DNA of 64,000 bases from Burhinus oedicnemus (Eukaryota > Chordata > Aves > Charadriiformes > Burhinidae): the NCBI GenBank assembly GCA_008921705.1, contig VFFE01006804.1, positions 362,658 to 426,657 on the forward strand, given 5' to 3'. The position numbers and the translations under genes were made by a program. Below, piece after piece: positions 45,001-57,000 of this stretch. Positions within the stretch are counted from its first letter, which is position 1. Each line of letters begins with the position of its first letter. The notes under the pieces were generated by a model. The model did not search any database, was not told the origin of the DNA, and saw only the letters and a program-made list of their open reading frames with translations.

Positions 45001-48000
45001 AAACCCAGCGCCCTCTGTGTTTTCTTTCAGCTCTGTCATCTATCATGCCTTCAATTTCCACAACCACATCAACGTCTGTGCAGGGCAGGACGAGTCAGAC
45101 TGGAGGGGAGCAGCTGGTGACCTCACTTAAAAAAAATAAAGAAAGGGAAGGGAAAGGAACATGTAACACCACCTTCGCTTGAGCATAGCAATACCCTGGA
45201 AATGGAAGAAGGGCTGTCTTGCTGTTTGCTAGGGTTAACTTTCCTTTCAGCATGGTTATTGCTTGACACAAGGGTCTCTGTGCTGCTCTGCGTGGCAGCT
45301 TCTCCCCATCAGCAATCAGCAGCCAAGGGGTAGCATGAGGACCTCAGTGCTGGGACAGATAGGGCAGGAGCTGATTGCACCTGTCCCAGAGTATCTCTCT
45401 CCGCAAGTCTTCGTATGATAAAAGGTGATAAGAAAAAGGTAAGTAAAAATTGCTTTCAAACAGCATTGAGAAGGTTTATTCAGGTTTAATGTCTGCAGCC
45501 CATCTGGAGTGCTGGCTGCTTCATTTAAATACATGTGTGGTGTCACCAAGAGTGGACACAACCTCTTGAAGGAGTGGTCCTCATGTACCAGTAATTTCCC
45601 ATAATTGGTGGCTATCAGGTGTTACAGCTCCTGGGATGTTTCCGCTGGTTTGCAGTTGGCATCACAGATACCTCACACTGGAATTTCCTGGGCATAATTC
45701 CTGCATATTGACATGAAATCTTAGAGGGTTTTGATGTCTTTCAGCCCACCAACCTTGTTGGGTTTTTTTGTTGTTGTTGTTCTGATGGGGGAAAGGGCCC
45801 TTTTTTGCCAATCTGGTGGGGGGCAGCAGACACGGGAAGAGCTTTTTTCTACAGCACTTGCAAAATTTTGATATGGCTACAGCAGAGGTAAAAATCACTT
45901 TCTAGGACAGGATACCAGATTGGCACCTGCTGGACTGGATGGAGCCCTTCCCTCTCCTCAGAGCATGCATTGTACCTTGGAGCACGTGGGTCTTAACCCT
46001 TGGATAAAACTGACCCCAGTGGGCCCAGCCAGTCTTCTCATTGCCTCTCCAGCGCTGCCTGGGGACATGTTTCTGTGTAGGAAGTTCAGTACCTTGAGAT
46101 AGAAATCTTGGCTATCTTCATTCACCTTGGACAGTATCTGATTAGCAAGTTATATACGTTTTTGGGCTTATTCTCCTTGTCCCTGGGTAAGGCAGGGAGT
46201 TGGTATGCACATGAAATACCAATTACTATCAATTCTTCACATTTTCTCAGGTGCACGCTGCTGTCTGTGACCTGAATGAAGGGCTTGGACAGCAGTTGTA
46301 TCTGGGACAGCTTCCTTGCAAGAAAAGGGGTGTACAGTTTGGCAGAATCACTTCAGGAGAAACAAAAAACCAAATCTAAACATCATTAACATCTAAGAGT
46401 ACATCTAACTTTGCAAGCCATTCAAAGAAATCTGTGCCTACGTGGTGAAGGATATGCTGGGAATAAATAGAGCCTCCTTGCTTTACCATCTTGGATACTC
46501 AGACGCAGCAATCCAGACCATTTCTTCAACCTGCAGATTTACTCAAGCTGACAAAATATGCATCCTCCCGTCTTTCGCATAGCACATCGCGTTCCTCCTG
46601 ATTCTTTCTCAGAATTTCTGGCTGCACATTCCTTGGACTTGCTTCTCAGTCCCCTTTTAGCACAGCTGATACTGTACAGTAACTCTGGTATTCTTTTCCT
46701 TCCAGACTTCTCCAAGTGCCAGCAGAACTTGTGGTTTTATGCAGACCATTGTGACTTTGTTGTTTCTTCAAAAAGAAGAAGGAAAAAAAAAAGACTGGCT
46801 GTATCATCACTGAGCTAATTTCTCTATTTCTGATAACGTATTTCTCGATGCTGGTAGGAGTGATAGTGCGGTGCATTCCTGTGGATCTTCCCATGGCTTT
46901 GCATTTTGGCACTGCAGGAGGAATTGCTGGGGAGATTTTCCTTGTGTTTTCCCTGCCGATTTTCCCCAAGGAGCAGTAAGGTCAAACACTGAAGTCTTAA
47001 TAAAGCAGACATCAGAGGTGTGAATTTGGGATCAGTTTCAGTTGCTGCAGCACGGCCATTTCTACATTATGATGACATTTCTGGCATCTGGCGGCAAAGG
47101 CCAGTGATTTCCTTCCACCGTGAGCATACCTTGCTGCCCGAGCAGAAGCCAAACTCCTCTGTATACTCATCTGTATACTGATATACCATCTGTATATCTC
47201 TATAAGCTTTGCTTTGTAACTTTCCTCTCTCGCAGTCTGCACACTGAGCATCTCCTGGCGGCACTATGTCTATTTTTCATCCCACATTTCAGTTTTGTCT
47301 TGAGGGCTGTCTAGTCATTTCTGTTTTGAAAGGTCCTATCCAGACAGAAGTCCCAGGATACTTTGCTGTTTTCTGTCTCTATTCGCATCAAGGCCGTAGA
47401 TGTGAACTACCCTTTTCTAATCTGGCAGTTTTATGGGAGTTGCATGCATTCACCTTGGATTCTGTCCAAGACATCTCTTTCTGGAGATATTTCTAAGCTA
47501 ATACTGTTGTTCTGTGTTGCTTGGCTACTTTCCTATGCTTTTAAGTTATACACCCTGCCTCTCAGAAATACCACTATCAGGATTTTGTCACGGTCTTTTC
47601 TACTGATGTCATGTTACTGATGGGGATTTCTGACACTTATCAGTCCCACTGCTATTGCATGCCTATTTTCCTGGAAGGGTCTCTTCTGCCAATTCTCCTT
47701 CAAAAGGGACATTTTCTTCACACTGAATTCCAAAGCAAATACTGAAAATAATTAACTTGTTGCTGCCTTTCCTGACCTGGAGATGCTGATGTGCAGATGG
47801 AGAATGAAGTTTCATCTAAGATTAACCAAGCTGGATATAAATTCACCTAATTCAAGCTAGGTTTCTAGTCTGAGCCAATCACTGTGGGTCCATCTCTGGT
47901 CAATAGAAAGAAGTTGATACTTACAGAAGGTGCTTCATCCCATCCAGAGGTAGCTGTGTCAGAGAGGTGGATGAGGCTGTCTGCAGGCTCATACTCTATA

Positions 48001-50844
48001 CCACCTCCATTTAAATGGCTAGTTAAGATTAAGTGCCAGGGTATCATTCTGCATGCAGATTAAGAGACCAAAATTAAAAAGTCTCGACCTAAGTGAGTTG
48101 TCCAAACACCTGCTATAGTCAACAGTGATCTCATCAGTTCAGAGCATGGGCAGTAATCAGTGGCTAAACATAAACATTTATTGTCATTTGAAACGCCCTA
48201 GGAAATCCTTCCCTGCCTGTAGCAGTCACTGCAGAAAGGTCATAATCGCTTATGGATCCTGTGTTGCATCTGTCAACCCTATGTGGCTGTTTTAAATACA
48301 CCAGAAAATCTGAAACAACACTAGACATCTGCATTCAGGCAGATGAATAATACTGTTAATCTTCATTGACCAGGAAGGGAGGTCAAATATCCTGCTCACC
48401 TGTACACACTTACATGTTATAAATTTCAGTGTCTCAGTCTACAAGTCAATACCATCCCCGGCTTTCAGATGAATAAATAAATAAAAAGGTGAGATCACCC
48501 AGATGTGTACAAGGAAGCAAGCACATAGGAACAAGGAAAGTGATACATCCATAACTCTGCCATGGTAGATCAGCAGAAGGATCCTGGGCCGTGTGTCCTG
48601 CCTTTGATATCTAAAGTGCTCACAGGCTTGTATGCATCCCCTCTCCATAGTGTTCTTCTTTGTTATGGCAGAGATGTGCATTTTTCTAGTAGATGGAAAT
48701 AGTTAACAAATTACACTGAATTCCTAGATATGTAGGACACTGGTTTTGGTTCAAACCCTACAAGAGCATATCATTTTTACAAGTGATTTACATTAATTCC
48801 TCCTGCTTCCTGGGATAACAAATGTTCCTTCAAAACTAACTGAGCACCAGCTCTGACCCAGGCCTGGGCATATCAGGTCTATGTTTTACATCTTTACTGT
48901 ATGCAGCGTGCCATAGTCCAGACAGGGCAGAGCAGCCTGTTCACTTTCATGTGCAGTAGAATCAGGAGTCAGGTCATATGTTGTTTTCCTTGGCTGACAC
49001 CTTGAAATAGGTTGAAACATTTCTTCTTTCCTGCAAAGATGAAGGGAATCATTTGTGATGGAGAATAAGCAGCTGCACATCTGCCAAAGGGGAAGGGAAG
49101 GTTGTGACTGCAGCACCATTCCCTCTGCACTTCTGTCCTCCCTCTTTGCAGAGGATGTGTAGATCTCTTAAGTGGTGCGCTGATGTGAAGAGCAGCCAGT
49201 ATCTGAAGTGGCGCATGGCTGGCAGACTGCCATGCCTACAGGAACCACATCTGTATCCCAGCACACCCAGCCACCACTGAGAGGAATTCAAAGGGAGCTG
49301 GCACAAACATGAAGGACCATGGAAATCCCATTCTTGTGTGGTCTGAATTTTGGGTCATCTCTCTTTTGCAAGGGGAATTTCACCCTGTCTGACCACTCCT
49401 CCCCCTGCCATAAGCTTGCAGCATCTCGAGATGTTTTGTAGAGGATGGAGCCTCCAGGTTTACAATGAGAGATAGAGAGAAAGAGGCTGTAGCTAGTCCT
49501 GTGTCTCCCAGGAAGGAATATTTAGGAGCTCTCTTTTTCCTGTATAGACACCCTCTTCTCTTTTTGCACCCAGACAGCACTTCCTCTGAAACCAGACCAC
49601 TGGAAGCTGCCCTAAATTTTACCAGATGATCACTTCTTGAAAGCCTAACTGGGATTGTATGTCTTGAGCAAGTTCCAGGAGATTTTGTGAGATGGAAGGG
49701 TCCAGTTGATGACATAACAGCAACTAAAGCTCTTTTTTTCCCTCTATTAAAATAAAATAGCAGTTTTGCAGGATTTTTCTCAAACTCATGACCGCTTCCT
49801 AGCAAACAAAGATTTTTCCTCTTGACAAATAGCAGGGTGACCTAGTGACAGGTGGGGTGACTAAGGAGGTAACATCTAAACTCTCTTTAACATATGATGT
49901 CTTTAACCAGCACTGTCAAAACCTTCCCCTCCAAAACATACATTCACTCACTTAAGAAAATAACAGGGCCATGGGAACAATAAACCCTCTGTTGCCCAAA
50001 TGCATTTATGTTGGCTCAGTTAAGCCCGAGCACTGACATCAAGAGGAGTACATAATTTTTTCTTTCTTCTGTTCCTAAAACATACAGTCTTTTCCCACTG
50101 GAGTTACAGGAAAGAGTACTATTAGCACAGGACTAAGATTTTGCTTAGAGGCCTCCAGGCAGCATGGCAAAATCCAGGAGAAGTTGGCACCTGCCTATAC
50201 AACATTTCCTCTGCCTCCTACTCCTCTCCGTTGACAGAGCATTAAGAAATACTTGTGCCTGTCTTTATCCCTGCCACTAATTCATTTTGATTCATGTGGC
50301 TGTGCTGCATCTTCCCTTCTCACATGCTGCAATTTCCCTCACCTCTAATGGTATTTCCTTTATTTCTGATAGAGCTGGCACTCTACTAATGACACGACCC
50401 CTGGAGCTCAGGAGCTGTTGCTGCTGATGGACATCTCAAACCATCTGCTTTGTCTGCCAGAAAGGGGACAAAGATGCATTAAATGTGTCATAATTGTTTG
50501 GAAAGACTCAGATGAAAACAAACTTTTTTCAGTAACTGAAGGTTGCTGAAAACTTACATGCTGTGGGGGGTTTTTTTATTGTATCAATGGGAAACATGAA
50601 ACTTCTGTGCTTTCCTTTGAAAAATTGTGTGCATCAAAGGAGAAACAAAGGAAGAAAAATCTCTTTTCCATATAACGTTTTCATTAATATCCATAGGCAG
50701 ATAGAAATATTTCATACAGAAGCAGAAGACAGTGTTACAGAATCAATGTTAACTGTCTAGAGTTGAAAGATCAGATGAAGGTCTGGAATGTCTTCTTCAC
50801 AGAGCTCATGAGATCTCTCAATAAGAAGAGATATATGAAAGAAG
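45001..50844. other. Unique stretch, no gene recognised
   Basis: Acceptor-like sites end at 45030 (gttttctttcag) and 45250 (aactttcctttcag), and a donor-like site is at 45439, but the enclosed 188 nt have stops in all frames, so any exon there would be untranslated. A second CTCF-like half-core, AGCGCCCTCT, sits at 45007-45016. The rest, to 50844, contains only short A- or T-rich runs and a GTT run near 45770. I see no repeat homology. Confidence 0.45.
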
Positions 50845-51113
50845 GAAAGCTCCCCAAAAGACTGGGCCAAATTTTGATTCATTTGCAGATGAGCCACGTC
50901 TCAATTCAAAAAAAAAAAAAAAAAAGGCATATTAATCTACTGGGAGTATCATAAAATGTCATGCCTGAGCTGTGTCAACTAACAAAAGTTGTTCTGGCAG
51001 TTCCAGCAACACAAGTGTGTGCTGAAAGAACATTTTCAGTCCTCAGATTTATCAATTTGTTGCAGACACACAGTATGACAGAGGATATACTACATGTTAT
51101 TTTATTTCACTAA
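50845..51113 (+). pseudogene. hAT transposase C-terminal fossil
   Basis: The frame from 50961 to the TAA at 51111-51113 has the hallmarks of the hAT family dimerisation region: MPELCQLTKVVLA, then VPATQVCAERTFSVLRFI (the hAT signature with the conserved ER..FS), then HSMTEDILHVILF before the stop. Just upstream, in another frame, ILIYWEYHK (50929-50955) fits the YW-E-K segment that normally precedes this region, so a frameshift lies at about 50956-50960. A further possible coding piece (FDSFADEPRLNS, from 50873) is cut by an 18-A run whose length breaks the frame. hAT transposases are cut-and-paste DNA transposases with an RNase H-like fold; the catalytic part is not visible here. DNA transposons are sparse in birds, so this is an old relic. 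No terminal inverted repeats were found. Confidence 0.72.
50908..50925. repeat. A18 homopolymer inside the hAT fossil
   Basis: Eighteen uninterrupted A lie between two pieces of the hAT-like coding remnant. There is no AATAAA-type signal 10-30 bp upstream, so it does not look like the poly-A tail of a processed pseudogene. It is better read as expansion of a Lys-codon-rich or A-rich coding stretch after the gene died. Confidence 0.85.
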
Positions 51114-51741
51114 ACCAAAATGCTCTTAAAAAAACTTTATTTATTTGACAACACAAAAAAGTGCTTGGAAAATTTTTGTCTTTAAAGTCAGAAAATAAAC
51201 AAATGGTCAAAAAACAATAGTTTTAATTTTGAGTTTCAACACTCTGTTTTGAACTAAGACTTGAGTTTGATGGGTGTTGGTTCTGACTGGTTTGTTCTGG
51301 TAACCAAACATTTGGGGGCTTTTTGTGATGTCTTGAACTGGATCTGAACCCAGACTGGATACAACTACACCCAGCCCCAAAATGAGCGGAATAGTTATGC
51401 ATCTTTGAAAGACCTTCTTAACTCCCTTACAGATTTAGTATTCTCTTATTCTATGAGAATGGCTTCCAGACTGACTCATCCAACAGGTCATCAGAGATAT
51501 CAACACTGCAGGTGAAAGAACAAGTTCAAGGTCAGACCTAACTCTGCTAAGCCTCTGATCCATAAAATGTCTGTCCGGGCTGTTAGGCTGGTTATACAAC
51601 AGTCCCAAAGCTAAATGTATATTAATAAATAAAATAGATTAAGAGTGGTCCTTTGGTGTCAATGCCGAGATGCTTAGTCAGGATTATGTCCTCGTGACTA
51701 CACTCTTGTTCCTCCAAAGATGGTGACCTCATCCATCCCAT

Positions 51742-51930
51742 CAAGCATCCGAACAGGCTGCCCAGGGAAGTGGCTGAGTCACTATCCCTGGAGGTATTTA
51801 GAAGACCTGTAGATGTGGCACTTAGGGACATGGTTTAGTGGTGGATTTGGCAGTGTTAGGTTTGCTGTTGGGCTTGATGATCTTAAGGTTCTTTTCCAAC
51901 CTATGAATTCTATGGTTCTATGATTCTATG
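51742..51930 (+). mobile_element. CR1 LINE 3' end (cttagggacatgg-type tail)
   Basis: Plus-strand CR1: gaacaggctgcccagggaag, gctgagtcactatccctgga, ggtatttagaagacctgtag, atgtggcacttagggacat, ggtttagtggtggatttggc. It ends in three octamers: attctatg (51907-51914), gttctatg (51915-51922) and attctatg (51923-51930). It is the most complete tail of its subfamily in the window and lies about 630 bp downstream of the hAT fossil. Confidence 0.94.
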
Positions 51931-53904
51931 TGTTAGGATCTATCCTTACTATTCTCTTAGCTGTGCATGGGAATGCCTCGAAAAGTGCTGGTGGACAGAG
52001 AGCATGGAAAAAAAAATATCTGGAGGCTCATGTGCCAGTGCACAAGACCTTACCTTGCTTACACCTTGCTTACTAGTGTAGCCATAACCAGGGAGTCTAA
52101 CCTCTGCGCAGGAGAAGAAGAGATGTTCAGGCATAATCTGTCCAGTTACAGGAGGACTCAGAATCACCATTTTATTCTAAGCATGGTCAATCTCTACCTC
52201 TCTTCAGAGCTTGGAGTTGCTCCAGACCTGAGTGTGACCTTGAGTGTGAGCCATGCAGAGGTCGAAGGAGCGTGGACATGGGAAAGGGTGCAGACCATGA
52301 GCCATGCTGGTGTAGAGACACACTCCATGATGGCAGGGGCTCAGAGAACGTTTGAACAACTAGCCTTTCTGGGAAGAGGCAGCAGTAGAAAGAGCCAGGC
52401 AGCCCAGCTAGGCAGGGACTTTTCCCTGAAGCAAGGAAACTTGGCAGCCACTTCACGGAAGGTGGCAGGTCTGCAGATGAATTCACCCCAGTACAACTCT
52501 ATCAAAATCAATGCAAAATAACCCCTCTGAGGTCAACTGAGTAACATCTGGGATGAATTTCACTTACTGCAGCTGTCTATATTGAAAATAAGCAAACAAA
52601 CAAACGTGCCAATTAACCCTGCTCCCCCTCTCAACAGAAGTATGTGTTGCAGGGTTAACTTTATGGGTTATTTTATTTAAGGCTAGAAGATCAGCTTGCT
52701 AACCCCAAGCAAAGACTGGTTCTGCATTTAAGATCCAAGCCAGGAAGAAGACGATTGGCTTTGATTCCTCCTGATCCCCGTCCAGAAGAAGTCATGTCTT
52801 AGTTTATTAAGATTTAAGGGTCCAGGCTTGACTGCTAGCCCAGACTCAGGAGTTTCCCTTAGAGATTCTTTATGTGTGTTCATTTTCACATATAGTTAAT
52901 AAAGAGCCGTCCCCATATTTTATGGTGACTGCTCTTGATTTTATGAACAGGAGAGAAAAACATCAGAGGCTGCCTGGAACATGCTAAAATAATTTAATCT
53001 AACTTACAGTTCGTGGTTCTTTTTTTGCTTTAGATTTCACGGGATGACAAATTAGATATCAGTTCCTCATCAAGAATCCCCCCCACCAGCTCTTTAGCTT
53101 CATCTCTTCATTGAAACTTCTTCCTAGTCCAAACATCTCTCCCTTCTAACAGGTCTCTTCTCCATTAGGTAACTTCTTTAGGATTGGGAACCTAAATCTT
53201 CAGCTCTACCTATGACTGCACAGACATACACAGAGCAATTTATCCACAAAATATCATGCTATTTTCTGTGCTGTCTTCCCTGCATCATTATCTATCTTGG
53301 TGAGAGAGGATGCGATAGATGTACTACATCACTGTAATATAAAACTGTTCTTCCCAAATGGATTCCCCCACAAACACACACACACATTTATGATGTGCAC
53401 AATGAAGAAATTCTACTGTTTTGATGGGAGGTAGAAACAAGAGTATTCTGACCAAAAAAGGTCTGCTTCTAAGAGATGTTTCCAGCTCAATTATGAACAT
53501 TAGGAAGTCAAAAGAAGCATTGAAATATTGGTTATCTATCTAAATTGAATATACAGACTTTCTTGTTTGGTTAAAATGCAGTTCACTGGACTGTGATAGA
53601 AGGGATAAAAGGAAAGTCATTTAAAATATGAAGAAGTTAAAATGAGACAGTTTTTTCCCTGCAAGCAATATTTTCCCCCATGAACTTTTAAAACAAAAAG
53701 AACCAGGAATTATAATTCAGATTGAATTATTTTAACATATCCCAGGCCACTGAATTTAAAAGATCTTAGATAAATTAGGGAGGATAAATCCATCCACGGT
53801 TATTAAGCATGATAGTCCAGATGTAAATTTAATCTTAGTAAATTCCAAAATTGTTGACTCCTAGAGCCTGGGGTAGTACAATCCCGGAGGACTGCTCTAA
53901 TCTC
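51931..53904. other. Unique stretch with one long open frame of unknown status
   Basis: A 184-codon plus-strand frame runs from 51967 to 52521, starting soon after the CR1 tail, with an opposing 99-codon frame at 52187-52486. I recognise no domain. Frames of this length are near what chance allows in 64 kb of moderately GC-rich non-coding DNA. A short tandem duplication (accttgcttac twice) is at about 52050-52072, AAAC repeats near 52590 and a short CA repeat near 53373. Confidence 0.45.
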
Positions 53905-54000
53905 ACTTAGGCACTTTTCCTAGGTATCTGGTGCTGGTCACTGTCAGAAATGGGATAAGACCTTTAGTTTGACTTGGTGCGGCTGTTCTCATGGTCCCAA
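53905..54000 (+). mobile_element. Ancient amniote CR1-type tail
   Basis: The string taggtatctggtgctggtca, ctgtcagaaatgggata, then agacctttagtttgactt, ggtgcggctgttctcatggt matches the old reptile-type CR1 3' end (TGGCCACTGTCAGAGACAGGATA, GGACCTTTGGTCTGACCCAGTATGGC, TGTTCTTATG sense). About nine bases (the CTGGGCTAG block) are missing. The order and spacing of four sub-blocks make chance unlikely. It is the better preserved of the two relics of this type. Confidence 0.65.
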
Positions 54001-57000
54001 ACCAGTACTGTAGCTGTATGCGATGCAACCTCAGCATAACTTCTGCACACACTGACAAAAAGAGGCATTTTTCTTGCATCAGTTGTTTTAGATTAACAAT
54101 TATGCAAGGCTTGGAGGAAGAGGTAGTGCTTTTTATTAAATCTAATGATGTACTTTGAAAAATAAAAAAAAAAAACAGACTAGCTTTCACACACAAGTTC
54201 TTTTTCAGTTTTGAAATAAAAGCAGCAATTGTCTCATCTGAATGAAAGTTTAAGAGCAATTGCTCGCAGTTGAGTTGATCAGGTTAAGCAGAGCATCTAA
54301 GAGTGAAAATGTCTGGTACTTGTAACAAAGAAGGAGTGTTAGGAAGGTGAAATATATCTATAAAAAGACACGTTAGTTACGGAAGGGAAACATAAAAAAC
54401 CTGTAAATCTATATTTGAATCCATTCCTTTCACACCATTTTTACTGGCTGAACAATCATTTTTAATAACAGGTTTTAAAATGTCTCCCTCTAACCCAGAT
54501 TATTACTAAAACTTTTTGGAAAATCAAATTTCCTTCCCAGGGGAAATGCCAGCATTTTTACTTCTGTTTTTATTCCAGACTGGAACACAGAAGTGAAAAT
54601 CTGAAACTTCTTGTGAAATGGCATTTCAAAAAAAACTCTAATTGGAAATACTAAAATATTTCTTGTAAATAGCATTAATTTGTTGCTTTTCAGCATCATA
54701 GAATTATTTCTATTTGATAGTGTATGATCGTTTCATTTTGACAATGCTGATTTCATTTCAACAAGACAGAAATGGTTTCATCAAAATAGTACCACATTGA
54801 AATATTAAAGCTGTTACTGAATGCAATTTTTTAAAAATCAAACCAAAACTATACAAAGCAGCAATGTCTACACACGGTGGGCTTTGCCTTATCAGCTAAA
54901 GTGCGTTGGCAATCCTAAAGAAAAGGAGAAAGTTGAAAAGGCAAATTCAATGTTGCAGCAATGGGGGGGAGCAGGTTTGGACAATTTTTGTCAAGAATTT
55001 AATGGAAATTGAGCTACACCCACAAAATATTTGGGTTTCATTGACACAGTGTTTGCCAATGGAAAATTTTCCCATCCAAAATTTTCTGCCAGGCCTGCTC
55101 AGAACGTGCCTTGGCCTAGCAGTGTGGGTAGGCAAGGAGCCAGGTTTGAGAAACCTGGGGCTTGATCCTGGCCTCACGTGGAAGTCCAACGGGGACCCAA
55201 GAAGGAAATGTGATTAATATTGAACCACTTGGTCAGCCAAACTGTGCCAAAAAGCACAAAGTTAGCAGAGGCTGTTCTTCACAAGTGTTCATCATGGAGC
55301 AGAGCTGTGAAGCAGTGGTTGGCAAGAAGCTACGTGATGAATGTGATCATGATGGGTATTGTCCTGTGGCACACAACAGCACAGGCTAGGGCAGGGTTTG
55401 TGCAATAATGAGCAAAATAATACCTTTGTGCAGTGTTAAGGTATGTGGATAAAGAGTTGGTCTGGGGGGTTGCTTGGATGGCTGTTTAGCCCTTAATAGA
55501 GCTGTATCCTACATGTTTGATGTCTAAATCCAATATTTTCCTTTGGAGATTCAGAACAGATTCCAAAACCTTTCCAGTGCATGAGCCTGGGTAGGTTACT
55601 AGACATATGAAATGGCAGAGCAACCACTTTCAACACCCACCCTTGCTCTGATGACTTACAAGTAGATCAGACAGGTTTCCTTCAGTTCCCAAGGTGCTTG
55701 GAAAGGGAGAAGGAGCAGGGGCAGAGGATGGGACAGGCCATTTCTATGAGCTTTCTCCTCTTACTTCCACATGGAAGGGCTGGTTTGGCTGGGGAGGTGT
55801 GACATTGTTCTCACATCCCGCAGGCTGTGGCTCTGATGTCCTATGTCTTCACACGTGGCAGCAGCCAAGCTGTCCTTAGGACAGGGAGGAGAGCAAGCTA
55901 CAGCCCCTCCAGTGGGGGAGAAACACTTGTTCCAGGAGAACCATGGGAGCAATTCCACCAACAAAACCAGCCAGATGGCCCTGTTTGCAGCCGATAGATC
56001 TTTAGGCGTGGCTGAAAACCAGAGTCTGTCTGTCTGCTTCATTCCTGGAGACCCCTTGAGCCAACACCATGGAGCCATTCCCAGCAGGCTCCCTGTTCCT
56101 GTTAAACCACATCACAGGACAGCAGGACTGGCAAGGCCCAGGAAAATGATTGTTGCACCCATTCAGCTGTCCTGGGGCACAATTAGCTGCTTATAAGTAA
56201 TTGCAAATGACATGACCCTGCTTGTACTCTGAACTTGGCTCATGGGCTTCAGGAAGAGCAGCCCAATAGGTGGGTGCACCGAAGAGACCCATGCCACTGT
56301 CTAGTGCACAGACTGCACCTTCTCCACAGCATGGGCTGGATGAAGATCAATGCTGTCCAAGGTCCAAAAAATAGAAGGGGAAGAAGCATGAGATGCTGCA
56401 AACTCTGGCCTCAGCATCTCTCTCCAAGGAGACTGTGTTCTTGGCAGCTTTGGGGTGCACCATTGATCCCTCTCAAGAGCCACGCTGTGGTTGAGGAGAC
56501 CAGGCGTCCCGGTCGCACGGAGACTCTCAAAGCCAGAAAAAAACTCCAAGGCCAGCACGGTGTTGGGTTTACATTTCTTTGAGGGCCTAATAAGTCTTCC
56601 TTCCCTCCCTCCATCCCTGGAGAGATGGCTGTTTGGATTGTTACTGTCCTTAATTGTTGATGATATATGAGAGCACATTGCAAAGGTTTGTTATTCTTGG
56701 AAGAGCTATGAGGGGGACCTTTCCAGCAATGTGTCAGGGTTTAGTGCACAGAGCTGTGCGGCTCTGGGCCCTTTTTCAGAGACAGAGCTATATTTCAGCT
56801 GGAGGCCATTTAGGATGATAGGATATGTCTGCTGGAAGTACCAGAAGGTGGTCACTTGTACTCCACGGGGAGAAATGGCTGTTTTAATGTTTTAAGGATG
56901 GACACAGGCATCTGCATTTTGCAGATACTGTGGGGAAGAGAAGTTGTGGATGTAGGTAACAACAGGTGCAAGCCCTCCATCCTCATCTTCCCTTCCCCTA

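Noticed and set aside
45251..45438. 188-nt segment between an acceptor-like and a donor-like site
   Set aside because: Each frame contains a stop, so it cannot be an internal coding exon; kept only as a possible untranslated exon in the promoter hypothesis.
45903..45945. Third ancient CR1-type tail (ggacaggataccagattgg)
   Set aside because: Only one short block matches; the expected GGTCTGACCC part is missing.
50560..50925. Processed pseudogene ending in the A18 run
   Set aside because: No polyadenylation signal before the A run, and hAT-like coding continues on its far side.
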